Below, in pieces: positions 10,690 to 21,640 of a DNA stretch of 64,000 nucleotides. The DNA is from Thinopyrum elongatum. Lineage: Eukaryota; Streptophyta; Magnoliopsida; Poales; Poaceae. Below the pieces are notes generated by a model. It was not told the origin of the DNA and did no database searches. It saw nothing but the letters and a program-made list of their open reading frames with translations. The position numbers were made by a program, and so were the translations under genes. Location: positions 284,653,395 through 284,717,394 of the forward strand of contig CM022298.1 in the NCBI GenBank assembly GCA_011799875.1, written 5' to 3'. Position 1 is the stretch's first letter. Every line of letters begins with the position of its first letter.

Positions 10690-12381
10690 AAGCCTTACAA
10701 AATAGCTTCACAGGGGGGGTTAGAATACTCACCTGAATAAGCAGAGAAATTATTCAATTTCTGAACAAAATGGTTTGAAGAATGGTGATCATGTTCATGA
10801 GCTCGGTCATTGTTTCCTTGTGAAACATTGGCATTAGGATGACCATATGAGGCCCTGTGTGTATATGAATACTTTGTTCTAGTGTTTGTCTTCTTCCCTG
10901 GTGGTGTCATGACCAAATTGATATGAAGCTTTTCAAGAAGACTTTTAGGCACATAGATCTTCTTCATAGGGGACCCATTCTTGTAGTTAGTTCCAATAAA
11001 CCTAGCAAAAACTTCACCATTCTGATTTTTGAACAGTTTATAGTTGGAGCCAAATGCCTCATCAATGATGATAGGGTTAGCATAGTTATAGCCAGATAAT
11101 GTGATGGACTCACTGATGGTCCCTTTGCAGCAACCAGCTAGTTTTGGGGTACTTCTCAGGCTTCTATTAGGTCCATCAACATTCATTTTCCTCTCGAAAC
11201 CAACAACCTCTTTCCTAGGGTTTTTGTTCAAGATCTGCTTCTTGAGGACATCACAAAGAGTTTATGCCCTTTGAGGCTTTTTTACATGCATGTTTCAAGC
11301 AATGTCTTCAACCTGACATTCTCATGAGCAATAGTAGTGGTTTCCTCAAAAGAGGGCTTAGTTACGACATTAGTAGTTGAATCTATTGCAATCTTATCAT
11401 TTGAACATTCAGCAGAAGAAGTAGCATTATCACGCTCAAAAAAATTCAAGCAAGGTGTCACAAACCTTTCCTGAGCGGTAGTGATCTATTGAGCGAGTAG
11501 TGAATCATGTTTTGTTTGGAAATCATCATGAGACACTCTCAGTTTCCCTAGATCTTGCTTTCCTTGAAGATAATCATAGGAAAGCTTCTCATGATCAGCT
11601 GAGAGAGTATCATGATGACTTAGAAGTTTTTCATACTTAACTTGAAGATTTCTTATGTCTCCAATTAAGGATTGACTTCGATTACATTCCTCATCCAACA
11701 GATCATCGCTTTTGTCTAACAGTTTTTGAATCCTTTCCACAGCAGCTTGTTGCTCAGTTGCAATTATAGCAAGTGTCTTATAGCTATGTTTGTATTCACA
11801 TTCAGGGTCATCTTCACTTGAGGTTTCAAAGTAGGCAGCACAGAAAGTTACCTTTATGCCTCTTTCCAAGAAGCAGTAGCCAGGAGCAGAGTCGTCGTCA
11901 TTAGCTTCAGTGTCGGTGCCATGACCATTGTCTTCGTTGCTAAAGAGGGACTTGGTGATGAACGCTAAATCTAGAACTAGGCTTGCCATCCTGAATCTGG
12001 CTCCTCCTCAGATTCCTCCACCACCTCCTCAGAAGCAGACTCCTCCTATGAATCCATTTCCTTGCCGAGGAATGCATGAGCTTTGCCGGAGGAAATCTTC
12101 TTGTGTGATGAAGACTTTGAAGAAGACTTTGAGAATTTCTTCTTCTTCTTTTCATCTGAGTCATAGTCCTAGCTCTTCTTCTTCTTCTTTGATTCCTTTT
12201 CCCATTGAGGACATTCAACCATGTAGTGGCCTCACTTCTTGCATTTGTGGCAAGTTCTCTTCTTATAGTTACGAGTGGAAGCCTCTCCCTTCTTGGAATC
12301 ATACTTTGAAGACCTTCTATCGTGTGTCCGACCATCTATGGGATCATGGCAATCCCTTTGTGGTTCAACTGGAGGGATCGA
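10690..12381 (-). pseudogene. element G Copia gag and gag-protease linker, broken
   Basis: The gag zinc knuckle CHKCKK.GHYMVEC (C-x2-C-x4-H-x4-C) lies at about 12250-12205, next to a Lys/Arg/Ser-rich basic stretch. Downstream is a predicted coiled coil (11989-11486, Gln/Glu/Lys/Leu-rich, with LLSHHDTLSADHEKLSYDY), then a segment with MKKIYVPKSLLEKLHINLVM (about 10975-10910) which from memory is typical of gag-protease linkers of grass Copia elements. Multiple frameshifts and stops are present. The gag start is uncertain because the H fragment abuts it. Confidence 0.7.
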
Positions 12382-13669
12382 CATGTGCAAAGAGCAGAAC
12401 CAGCAGAAAACGCAAGGTGTTTACCCAGGTTTGGGCCGCCATGAAGCGTGAAACCCTACTCCTGCTTTGTGTATTGAATGTAGATGTATCCAGTTACAAG
12501 GAGCATATGTCCGGCAAGGTGCTCGGGAAATGCAGCTCCGCGTGCAAAATGGACAGGGTTTTGACCCTTGTTAAGGTAGCCATGGGCCTCCTTTTATAGA
12601 CTAAGGGGTCACCACAATGGCAAAATGGTAAATCTACACTTTAAATAGTGGCTATAGTGCCAAATACCCAACTCTGACGGGTTAGGACAAATGCATTTAA
12701 TGCACCGTGAGGTGTCTTGTGGATGGAGCTCTCTGGCAAGGCTGGTGTCTCCTTCTGTGTCATTCACCCATCTACCTTCTATTCCTTTGACACACCATTT
12801 GGACGGGTGTCATTAAAGTTGTATCTTCGGTGGTGAGCTAGCACGTGCCCAAACAAGTATCACCTAACTACCTGCCTAGTCAACACCTCACCGACAAGTG
12901 ACAACCCAATCAATGGGGTGGAGCGGTGGCAAGGTACAAGGGTTCTTGCCGGGCTCGGAATTTGCCGGGCTTGAATCTTGAGATGTCCTCCCCGGCAAGG
13001 ATCTTGCCGGGTCCTCGAGTTGTGTCTTCTGAGATCTTTGCTTCTTATAGTCTAATATTAAGTTTGTCTTTTAGTTATCCTCTGGCAAGCCCCACCGTCG
13101 GGGAGGCTGCTACTGCCGTGCATAAGTCTGGGGTATTAAAGACCCCATTTTTAATACACCGACCGGAGCCCCAGGGCCTGGGCCACACATGCATGCGAGG
13201 CGTCGTTGGGCTAGGCCAGACCAATGCACAGGCACGCAAGGCAGAAGATAACTGCCAATTCTACCATAATTTCCGCTTTTACTGTGCCCCCCACCATGCG
13301 TCTTACATGCGAGATGTTGGATTGGTGAAGCGGGGTGGTCACTTAAGTAGTGCACCTGGCAATGTGCGGTCATTTCAAACAATAAAGATCTAGCCCTCAC
13401 GCCTTCCCCATAAAAAAGAGGGGCATGGAGGGCACTGCTCATTCACCTCCCCCTCTTCCAATCTACACACCGCTGTAGTCTTCTACCTCCCATCTCCCCT
13501 TCCCATCTTTGTGCTTCCAAGAAGCACAACCACAATGGTAAGGGGAAAGGATCGACCTCATGCATCCGCCGTTGCTGCGAGGGCTTCTCCTCATCACCAC
13601 GCTCGTGTCCTGGCCACGGCTATAGAGGTTGGCTGTAGCGCCCAAGGAAGGACTGTGGCCCGTGGTCGT
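12382..13669 (-). mobile_element. fragment of Tat-type element H (3' LTR plus start of antisense cassette)
   Basis: 12382-13164 is a minus-oriented LTR with the shared TTTACCCAGGTTTGGGCCGCC and AAACCCTACTCCTGCTTTG block and a TATA box (minus TCTATAAAAGGAGG near 12602-12585). About 75 bp expected at its left end are missing. To the right, GGAGCCCCAGGGCC (minus strand: polypurine tract) and 500 bp of 3' internal sequence follow, ending at 13669 where the Athila-like LTR E begins. The rest of H (gag-pol and 5' LTR) is not in the window. Confidence 0.75.
13409..13669 (+). pseudogene. start of an antisense ORF cassette in element H, truncated
   Basis: On the strand opposite to the element, a TATA-like CCATAAAAAAGAGG (from 13409) is followed by a CT-rich leader and an ATG at 13535. 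The encoded protein starts MVRGKDRP and stays open for about 45 codons until the junction with LTR E. The start matches the MVRGRGLG start of the B3-domain ORF in element F, including the CT-rich leader, so H probably carried an F-like cassette. No domain remains. Confidence 0.55.
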
Positions 13670-16113
13670 TGAAAGCGCTGCTACTTGTGAACCGCATTGG
13701 GATTTCCCCGAAGAGGAGAGGATGATGCAGTACAGTAGAGATAAGTATTTCCCTTAGTTAAGAACCAAGGTTATCAATCCAGTTGGAGAACCAAGGAACA
13801 CCTCTTTAGCAGCACCTGCACACAAACAACAAATCCTTGCAACCCAACGCGAACAAGGGGTTGTCAATCCCTCGACGGTTACGAGCAATATTAAATTTGT
13901 CGGAATCGGGGCTCCGCAGACACAAACAAGGTTCGAACTCTGGGGCATGTGCGAAGATCTAGCCTATCCATAGCCTCGAGCTCATCACCTCATAGCTTAG
14001 TCTCGTCAAGTTTGTGTGAGCGAGAAAAGAGGGAACACAACAGTTTACCCAAGTTCGGGCCACCTTGCGGTGTAAAACCCTACTCCTTCTTTGTGGTGGA
14101 TTGCCTTGCGAGGAGGATGAGGATGAACTAGTACAGTGGGTGAGCTGCCTTGCAAGGGCTCGGAGGGAGAGAGTGAGTCGACACCTCCTGCGGTGGAGAC
14201 TAGACTATACTTATAGTGGCCTTGGCTCTCTTCCCTCATAACTCAGGCGGGAAGGAATACCACAGTCGCCAATTTGAAAGGGGACAAAAGGTACATCTTA
14301 TCCTGACGAAAGGCGGTCTTTGCCTGCAAAGCTTCTGGTCATGACGCAGTGGTGGGCTCGATGATGACATCCATCCTGCCGAGCTTGTGGTCTTGGTCTC
14401 ATTGCACTGGAATGGAAACCTTTGGGGGATTCCTTGGGAGCCCACGTACGTCCATGCCTCCTTAGCACCAAAGGGGAAATTGTCCTCCACTGCGCTCACT
14501 GGCGCCCGCCTGGCCTTGGTCATCATGAGGCTCGTGAGGAGGGGTACCTGCATAGAGATCTCCGCTCCTCCGGAGGCAGGCTCGGGAAGCTGCTCCTCGG
14601 AGGTTCTTGGTGTCGCTCGCCTCGCGAGGCCAGGGGGCCCTCATGAGGGTCTTGCTTGCAAGGTCTTTTAGCTGGGCCATACCGGGCCGTCGATGGAGCC
14701 ATGCGCTGGCCGCAGGCAGGCAAGTCTGGGTACCCCCGATCCCAGGACGCCGACAAAATTGTATGGTGTTTGATAGATAGATCGGACAAAAATACAAAAT
14801 AAAAATAATAAAGTAAAAATGCAACAAGGTATTTTTTTTTGTTTTTAATATATGATAAAAGATAGACCCAGGGGCCATTGTTTTCACTAGAGGCTCCTCT
14901 CTTGAAAATAGCATACAGTGGGTAAACAAATTACTGTTGGGCAATTAATAAAAAAGCAAATAATTATGACGATATTCAAGGCAATGATCATATTTAGGCA
15001 TCACGTCCGAGACAAGTAGACCGACTCCTACCTGCATTTACTACTATTACTCCACAATCAACCGCTATCCAGCATGCATCTAGAGTATTAAGTTCATAAA
15101 GAACGGAGTAACGCCTTAAGCAAGATGACATGATGTAGACAAGATAAACTCGCGTATGAATAAACCCTATATTTTTATCCTTAATAGCAACGATACATAC
15201 GTGCCATGTCCCCTTCTGTCACTGGTATTGAGCACCGCAAAATCGAACCCATTATAAATCACCACTCCCATTGGAAGATAAATCAATCTAGTTGGCTAAA
15301 CCAAATCAATAGATCGGAGAGAAATACGAAGCTATAGTAATCATGCATAAAAGTGTTCAGATAAAACTCAACTAATATTCATGGATATATCTGATCATAA
15401 ACTCACAATTCATCGGATCCCAACAAACACACCGCAGAAACTGATTACATCGAATAGAACTCCAAGAACATCGAGGAGAACATCGTATTGAAGATCAAAT
15501 ATAGAGAAGAAGCCATCTAGCTACTGACTATGGACCCATAGGTCTGTGGTAAACTACTCATGCATCATCGGAAGGGCAGCAAGTATGATGTAGATCCCCT
15601 CTGTGATCGAATCCCCCTCTGGCAAAGTGCCAGAAAAGGCCTCCAGATGGGATCTCTCGAGGACAGGAACTTGCTGTGGCTGAAAAAGTATTCCATGGAC
15701 TCCCTTGTTGGTTTCCCAATTTTAGAGAATTTATAGAGGCAGAGTTAGGTCAAACAGAGCCATGTGGGCCCCACAAGTCACCAGGGCGCGCCCTACCCCC
15801 TGGGCGCGCATTGGTGCCTCGTGGGCCACTGCTCCATCTTCTCGCCCCACCCCACCCCCCCCTGAAGCTTCCAGGGTCTCTTATGGCCAGAAATATTCTC
15901 CAAAAAGTTTCGTGGCATTTAGACTTCGTTTGGTACTGATATTCTTAAAAACCAAAAACAGGCAAAAAAACAGCAACTGGCACTGGGCACTAAGTTAATA
16001 GGTTAGTCCCTAAAATGATATAAGGTTGCTTGTAAATGTATATAAAACATCCAAGATTGATACTGTAATAGTATGGAACAATCGAAAATTATAGATACAT
16101 TGGAGACGTACCA
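13670..16113 (-). repeat. 3' LTR of element E, split by solo LTR J
   Basis: TG..CA-bounded LTR, read on the minus strand from TGGTACGTCTCC (16113) to AGCGCTTTCA (13670). It is continuous once 13898-14760 is removed. The section 14760-14910 is repeated at 17090-17243 and the section 15009-15492 at 41093-41576, which supports an LTR. No open frame of interest. Confidence 0.7.
13898..14755 (-). mobile_element. solo LTR J with 5-bp target duplication AAATT
   Basis: 858 bp bounded by TG/CA (minus strand TGTCGGCGTCC ... GATTCCGACA) and flanked by AAATT at 13893-13897 and at 14756-14760. It contains a TATA-like ACTATAAGTATAG (minus, near 14215) and the GGAGTAGGGTTTTACACCGC / GGCCCGAACTTGGGTAAAC block seen in the other LTRs. 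It resembles the LTR of element L (both have GGGGGTACCCAG near the start). No internal sequence is attached, so it is a product of LTR-LTR recombination. Confidence 0.9.
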
Positions 16114-17085
16114 AGCATCCCCAAGCTTAATTCCTACTCGTCCTTGAGTAGGTAAATGGTAGAAATAGAATATTTGATGTGGAATGCTACCTATCATACT
16201 CATCATATTCTCTTTTCATTTGTGGCATGGACATTTGGACTTGAATGATTCAAAGCAATAGTCTATAATTTGACATGAAGACATCAATACTCAAGGATAC
16301 TAACAAGCAACCATGTCTTTCAAAATACCAACACTAAAGAAAGTTATCCCTAGCCCATTATGCTCAATCATTGATCAATTCACAAAACACACTCAAATAT
16401 TAGCTGAATCCAGTGCACAAGTATGACAATAGTTTTCTCTAGTTGGTGCTTTGTAAAAGAAGTTGGAGACTCAAAATAAAAATAAAAATTGCATAAAAGT
16501 AAATAGGTAGGCCCTTCGCAGAGGGAAGCAGAGATTTGCAGTGGTGCCACAGCTCAATGCTTAAATTAGAGATAAAATTATTTTGAGAGGCATGCTTTTC
16601 CTGCCAACAAAAAGAACCGAGAATTCCCAATATCTTCCATGCTAGACACATTATAGCCGGTTCCCAAACAGAAAATAAAGTTTATTTCCTTTTGACCTTT
16701 CTTTCACAATCCATGGCTAGCTGTATCCACGGGTGGCTTCCATACCAACACTTTCCAAGGAATTTATTATTATCATCATATTAATATATTTTTTCATTTT
16801 GGGTCTGGGCATCCCTATTACCTGCCACACTCTTGTACAATGACAGGTGAATAAACACTCATTGTGAGATTAACCAACCTAGCATGGAAAATATTGGCCA
16901 TCCCATGCCGCTTCATGAGCGGTACAGGCACACAAATAGAAATTTATTTTGAAAAGTTATAGTTGGCACATGCAAATTTACTTAGAACGGCATGGAAATA
17001 CCGCATATAGGTAGGTATGGTAGAGTTATTTGGCTCAACTTTGGGTTTAAGGAGTTGGATGCACAAGCAGCATTCCCGCTACAAG
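16114..17085 (-). other. non-coding internal remnant of element E
   Basis: AT-rich sequence next to the polypurine tract with no convincing coding frame; it resembles the untranslated 3' internal region of Athila-like elements. It ends abruptly at about 17085, where LTR sequence begins without recognisable primer-binding site, so several kilobases carrying gag and pol appear to have been deleted. Confidence 0.55.
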
Positions 17086-17248
17086 GTATTTTTGGTTTGA
17101 TAGGTAGATCGGACAAAAAATACAAAATAAAATAAATAAAGTAAAAACGCAGAAAGGTATTTTTTGGTTTTTAATATATCATAAAAGATAGACCCAGGGG
17201 ACACAGTTTCCACTAGAGACTTCTCTCTTCAAAATAGCATACGGTGGG
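17086..17248 (-). repeat. second LTR fragment of element E
   Basis: GATAGGTAGATCGGACAAAAAATAC ... GATAGACCCAGGGG repeats 14765-14913 closely. The LTR stops at 17248 where element F is inserted. Confidence 0.7.
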
Positions 17249-18173
17249 TGTCGTGGTGGAACACGATCACCTATGGGGCCGTCAGCCCCTTTGTGGTTCG
17301 GCAAGGGGGAAGGTCACATTGCACAAAGAGCAGAAGCCATGAAACAACACGACGGTGGTGACGCTGGTGGTTTTTACCCAGGTTCGGGCCGCTAAAAAGC
17401 GTAAAACCCTGCTCCTACTTTGGTGGATTAGATGGAGGAACGCGATGAGCACGCATAGCTCAAGCCCGGCAAGGTGGCCTTGGGGAGAGCAGCTACGCGC
17501 GTACAAGTGTGCAAGGGTCCGAATCCTTTGCTAGTTAGCCTTGGACCTCCTTTTATAGCTTAAGGGGTGACCATAGTGGCAAAGTAGTCTTTATCTGGTG
17601 ATTAGATAGCTAAAAGTGCTATCATACCTAACTCTGGCAGTTAGGACGAAGTGCATTAAATGCACTGCTAGGTGTCATGCTGAGTGCGAAACCCGGCAAG
17701 CCTGCCGTGCCGCTTAACCCTCTTCTGGTTATCTGCTTGACACGTCTCTGGACGGGTGTCACATGAGGATAATCTGTCTTCCATGGCTGCCACGTGCTTA
17801 GCGATAGCCACTTAATCACTTGGAGGGTCGACACCGCATTGATAGGTGATTTGCATTGCGGCGTGGTGGACCAGTGGCGTCTTGGCGGGGAGATTTGCCC
17901 TTGGCGGACCCGGCAAGCCTGCCGGGGAAATCTTGGATTTGCCCCTGGGGTGGCCTCGACCGTGCCAGGTCCTCCTGCACGGCAAGGGATGCCTTCCCAA
18001 GGTGATGCTTTGCTGTCTTGCTTGTCTTGGTCTTCTTGATCTGCTCCTTGATCTCATGAAGAGCGGTTTTTCTGGTTCGGTCTTGTTTCTGTAACTTGGT
18101 GTAAGACATGCAATTACGAGCACGCCTGTGTATAAGTCCGGGCAACAAAACGCGAATGTTTGTTGCACCGACA
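17249..18173 (-). repeat. 3' LTR of element F
   Basis: 925 bp, minus-strand TGTCGGTGCAACAAACATT to CCACCACGACA. It has a TATA box (minus GCTATAAAAGGAGG, near 17560-17545) and the common GTTTTTACCCAGGTTCGGGCC block. It carries 27 bp (TGTGCAAGGGTCC and following) after GCGCGTACAAG that the 5' LTR lacks at the LINE insertion point. Confidence 0.88.
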
Positions 18174-18190
18174 GGAGCCCCCGGGCGTTG
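18174..18190 (-). other. polypurine tract of element F
   Basis: Minus strand CCCGGGGGCTCC directly precedes the 3' LTR. An equivalent tract precedes the 3' LTR of B (44103-44115) and, changed, that of H. It would prime plus-strand DNA synthesis. Confidence 0.65.
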
Positions 18191-18656
18191 CCCACACGTG
18201 CTGCCTAGCATCGTTGGGGTAGGGCCCCAACAAATACATAGGCGTACACTTTGGCCGAACCGCAATTGGAATCATGTCCTTCTTGATATCTCTCTTGCTT
18301 CTTCATTAGCCTGTAATTGAACCTGTTTCTGGTTTTCCTACGAGTCATGCGGAACGACATGGGGTTACCCACATAATGACTCATGGGCTGCCCGCGTTCA
18401 CGGGGAGATAACTACCATTTCACTCACCCACTACGCCCACCGTTTCTGCCACGTATGATGGATGCATTGCGCAGGGTTGGTAGCGAACGCGTAGGGAGTG
18501 GGAATGAGTGCCATGGCAGAAAGCTAGGCGCCGTGGATAGGCGCAGGAGGGCGGTCGTTGATTCTGGACGCCGTCAGTGACACGGAGTGACAGGATTGGA
18601 GGAGTGGGGCGGTTGCCTTTCGGGTGGTGAGGAGCCAGCCCCCGGCCATGCTTCCC

Positions 18657-18664
18657 TATAAAAG
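18657..18664 (+). promoter_or_regulatory. TATA box of the antisense B3 cassette in element F
   Basis: CCCTATAAAAGGGG lies 74 bp upstream of the ATG at 18731, followed by a CT-rich leader (CATCTCCTCCTCCTTCCTCTGG). A similar TATA/leader arrangement precedes the antisense ORF start in H. It suggests the antisense gene has its own RNA polymerase II promoter. Confidence 0.55.
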
Positions 18665-18730
18665 GGGACGTGAGCGAGGGGCTCATCCACACACATCTCC
18701 TCCTCCTTCCTCTGGTAACTTTCTTCCACT

Positions 18731-19363
18731 ATGGTGAGGGGAAGAGGGCTTGGTCAACCTCCAGCGGTGGTGACGAGGGTGTCTTCTCGGTAGCGCCTCC
18801 CTCCCCCTACTGGGGATGCAGGGGCAGAGTCCACCACACAAGGTGGTGCCGCCGGACGTGGGCACGGTCGTCGTGGCACCCTTGGTCGAGGAGGACACGA
18901 AGGTGCCCTGGTCTTTCCTCCCCCGGTCGCCGCGGCCCCAATGGAAGGCCACGCCGGGGACCAGCCGTTGGAGTTCATTGTCAAGCTGCACAGGCCACCG
19001 CGCAACCGTCTTTGGCTTCCCACCCCATTTGCAAGGGTGATGGAGGAAGAACAGCCGCCTGGATTAAGGCTGCACATGAGGGGCTGCTGTAATGGCAGCA
19101 TGCGGGCGAACGTAGAGTTCCCCGCACCTCATGTCATGCTTCTCCGGCGTGGCTGGAAAACCTTCGCTCATGCCCATAGCTTGGCGGCGGGGCACGCTAT
19201 CCTTTTCAAGACAATGGAGGCCAATCTCCTCTCCATCAAAGTCTTTGGGCATTCGGGTGCTCGCTTAGGGCGCTGCACGGAGAGCTCGACCGATGACGAA
19301 AGCTCCTCCTCGAGCAACAGCGACGAAGAGGACAGTGATGGCAATGACGACGACAGTGATTAG
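18731..19363 (+). pseudogene. antisense ORF with B3-type DNA-binding domain, one internal stop
   Basis: A 211-codon frame from ATG 18731 to TAG 19361-19363, interrupted only by TAG at codon 21 (18791-18793). The protein starts MVRGRGLG, has a Gly/Pro/Ala-rich region, then from about residue 80 to 180 a block resembling plant B3 domains of the REM type: EFIVKL, WLPTPFARVM, RRGWKTFAHAHSLAAGHAI (residues about 139-157), SIKVFGHSGARLGRC. Residues 187-210 are an acidic Ser/Asp/Glu tail. B3 domains bind DNA in plant transcription factors. It lies antisense to pol, between pol and the 3' LTR, where B has a different gene. An internal start at 18941 could still give the B3 domain plus tail. Assignment rests on pattern recognition, not a search. 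Confidence 0.65.
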
Positions 19364-20534
19364 GAGGATGATGGCTCAGACCCCAACTGAATTCCGGATG
19401 CACCGTCACCGTCAGTAAGGCGCCGGCGGCACCATCATCTGCACCTAGGTCTTCTTCCCCCGACAAAGCGATTTGCCGGGGTGTTGGGTGTGGACATCTT
19501 CGCCTCCTCCAGCTGGATCCCGGTAGGCTTCTCCATGGACTCCGACTTCATCTTCCCTGCCGGGGGCCTTCCTACCGCGTTCCGATGGTCCTGGCTGTGG
19601 CGACCAGGGCATCGCCTAGCCGCTCTCTCCATCCGTCGTCTTCGCCCCCGCCCCTCTCGATCTTGTCAGACTACGTCCCACGGGCCCTGATGGGGTCAGG
19701 CTGGGCTTCTTCCCAGGCACTCCTTTTGCCCTCTTCGCCTCCCACTGTAGTCCCTAGGATGAGAGGGACAAGAAATGCATTACGGGGTACTTATCTTTTT
19801 TTAGTCTAAAACATGTAAGCAATTGCCAAACTTTATCTTAAATCATGTAATATTCTCAGATATATTTGTACTCTGTAAGGTTTGTACTTGTCTATCTGCA
19901 TATTAATGAAAAAATACATGCTTGCCGGGCACTTGTGCATGTATCATACTCATGCAGAGGAGTGACTCCTTTATATTTTCAAGTAAACAAGGTTTTCTGG
20001 CAAGATATCTTGCCGGTCCCCTTCATTGCTGCCGCTAGGCTCGGCCTGGCAAGCCTGGGAGTGCAGAGGAGAACCGGCCCTTTGCCAACCCTTTTCAAAA
20101 ATGCCACTGCAACCAATTTGACTGAAGTAATCTTCAAATCAAAAGATGGGAGCACAAATGTTTGAGGGTGACAAGGTTTTTCTACGCACAAGTTTTCCCA
20201 TAGAGGTACACCATGGGTGTCTTAAGGAAAACTTATCTACTTTGGGTTGGCGGGGGCCGATATGCAAACTTGTTCTCTCTTCTCTGCCTTGGGAATTTAT
20301 CCATGGTAGGGGTCCTGTGGTTAGTGCAGGGAAAAAAATAGCAGCATATGACCCTCTCTAAATGATCATGGCAGAATCATGCTAAAATAAACATGCATGC
20401 AAGTTTTAGGCGCCGGCGCTTCATTTTATTATCTTTGCACAGGGTCTACTCCTGGCTTTGTACAAAGGGTTACATGCACATCGGCAAGGCTTGTACAAAA
20501 GGTGGTTGTCGGGGCTGAGCCCGGCAGCCACGCC
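19364..20534. other. untranslated region between antisense B3 ORF and pol of element F
   Basis: Holds short frames only. It may contain the 3' part of the antisense transcript (AT-rich with AATGAAAAAATAC near 19906) and the 3' untranslated region of gag-pol, which converge here. The minus-strand sequence near 20500-20440 (TGTACAAAGCCAGG, CAGACCCTGTGC) is shared with elements B and C just downstream of pol. Confidence 0.5.
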
Positions 20535-21640
20535 TTACGGGTAGAACTTGCGAAGATACTCAATATTCCTTGAGTTTTGCACCTTAATGCCATCTTCGGT
20601 CTCCAGACGGACTGCGCCAGGTCTGGTGACTCGTACTACCTGGTAAGGGCCTTCCCAATTCGGCGTCAACTTGTTGGAACCATTGGTGGATTGAACACGC
20701 CTAAGGACAAGGTCGCCTTCCTCAAGGCTCCGAGCATGAATCATGCGGCTATGATAGCGGCGCAAGGCTTCCTGGTAGCGTGCAGCACGCACAGCGGCCC
20801 AGAGACGATCTTGCCCTACTTCATCATAGGCAAGTACTCGAGGTGACCTGTATATGAGTTCCGTGGGGAGCACTGCTTCTGCCCATAGACTAGGGAGAAG
20901 GGAGTCTGTCCGGTGGCTCGATTCGGTGTCGTATGGAGGGACCAAAGAACCACCGGCAGCTCGTCGATCCAACGTATGCTGCACTTTCGCAGCTTGTCAA
21001 AAGTCCTCGTCTTGAGCCCATGCAGCACTTCAGCGTTCATCCTCTCAGCTTTTCCATTGCTCCGAGGATGAGCAACATAGGTAACGGAGGCCTGGCTTCC
21101 AAGGGTTCAGACATATTGCATGAAGGCGCGGCTTGTGAATTGGGTGCCATTATCGGTGATCACTTTGGCAGGTACTCCAAAATGGCACACCAATCCCTTC
21201 AAGAACTTGATAGCTGACTGTGCGGTTACCTTCCTCACTGGCTCCAGTTTCGGCCACTTTGTAAACTTGTCGATTGCAACGTACAAGGATTCAAAGCCCC
21301 CGGTAGCGCGGGGGAAGGGGCCCCAGACGTCGAGGTCGTAGACCGAAAATGGCCAGGATAAAGAGATCGTCTGGAGGGATTGAGCTGGTTGATGAATGTT
21401 CTTGGAGTGGAACTTGCAGGCTTCACATCTGGTGACTAGCTCAGTCGCATCTTGGAGGGCCGTGGGCCAGTAGAAACCTTGTCGGAAAGATTTTCCAACC
21501 AAGGCCCTTGATCCAATATGGGAGCCGCACACGCCCTTGTGTTTCTCTGCCAGCAGTTCCTGCCCCTCTTCCCGGCATATGCACTTCAATTTCACCCCAT
21601 TTGGCTTTTTTCTTTATAGTGTATCATTGATAAACTGGTA
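20535..21640 (-). pseudogene. element F integrase, broken
   Basis: Integrase inserts the cDNA into the genome. Minus reading shows the zinc-binding H..H..C..C region (GVCGSHIGS ... CEACKFH, about 21540-21415), the core with LDVWGPFPRATGG (first Asp, about 21330), VITDNGTQFTS (second Asp, about 21145), the RSNGKAERMN-like Glu segment in another frame (about 21065-21040), and a C-terminal GPY/F-like WEGPYQVVRVTRPG (about 20670). The stop is TAA at 20537-20535 after RKFYP. Frameshifts near 21105 and 21000 break the frame. Confidence 0.82.

Larger units (their letters stand above)
9095..12381 (-). mobile_element. Copia (Ty1-type) retrotransposon G, internal fragment
   Basis: Minus-strand Copia order: gag with CCHC zinc knuckle (about 12335-11490), a long linker, aspartic protease (near 10110), then integrase (9830-9100). 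RT, RNase H and LTRs are absent. The integrase end is cut by the CACTA-like element at 9094/9095, and the gag end meets the LTR fragment of element H at about 12381. Order, motifs and the strong lysine/serine content resemble Triticeae Copia elements; the family is not assigned. Confidence 0.8.
13670..17248 (-). mobile_element. Athila-like gypsy element E, internally deleted
   Basis: A minus-oriented LTR (13670-16113, about 1.58 kb without solo LTR J) has the CCAAGCATCCCCAAGCTTAATTCC junction at its right: on the minus strand an AAGCTTGGGGA polypurine tract followed by the LTR start TGGTACGTCTCC. From memory this is a hallmark of abundant Athila-like elements of wheat. About 970 bp of non-coding internal sequence follow, then a second LTR piece begins (about 17086). 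Gag, pol and env-like coding regions are absent. Element F interrupts the second LTR at 17248, and a further piece lies at 41093-41576. Confidence 0.7.

Noticed and set aside
16114..17085. Possible env-like gene of the Athila-like element
   Set aside because: No open frame, transmembrane segment or signal peptide could be seen on either strand.
19481..19809. Extra exon of the B3-type antisense ORF
   Set aside because: Two overlapping frames with Ser/Pro/Arg bias, no clear splice sites joining them to the B3 frame; left as untranslated region.
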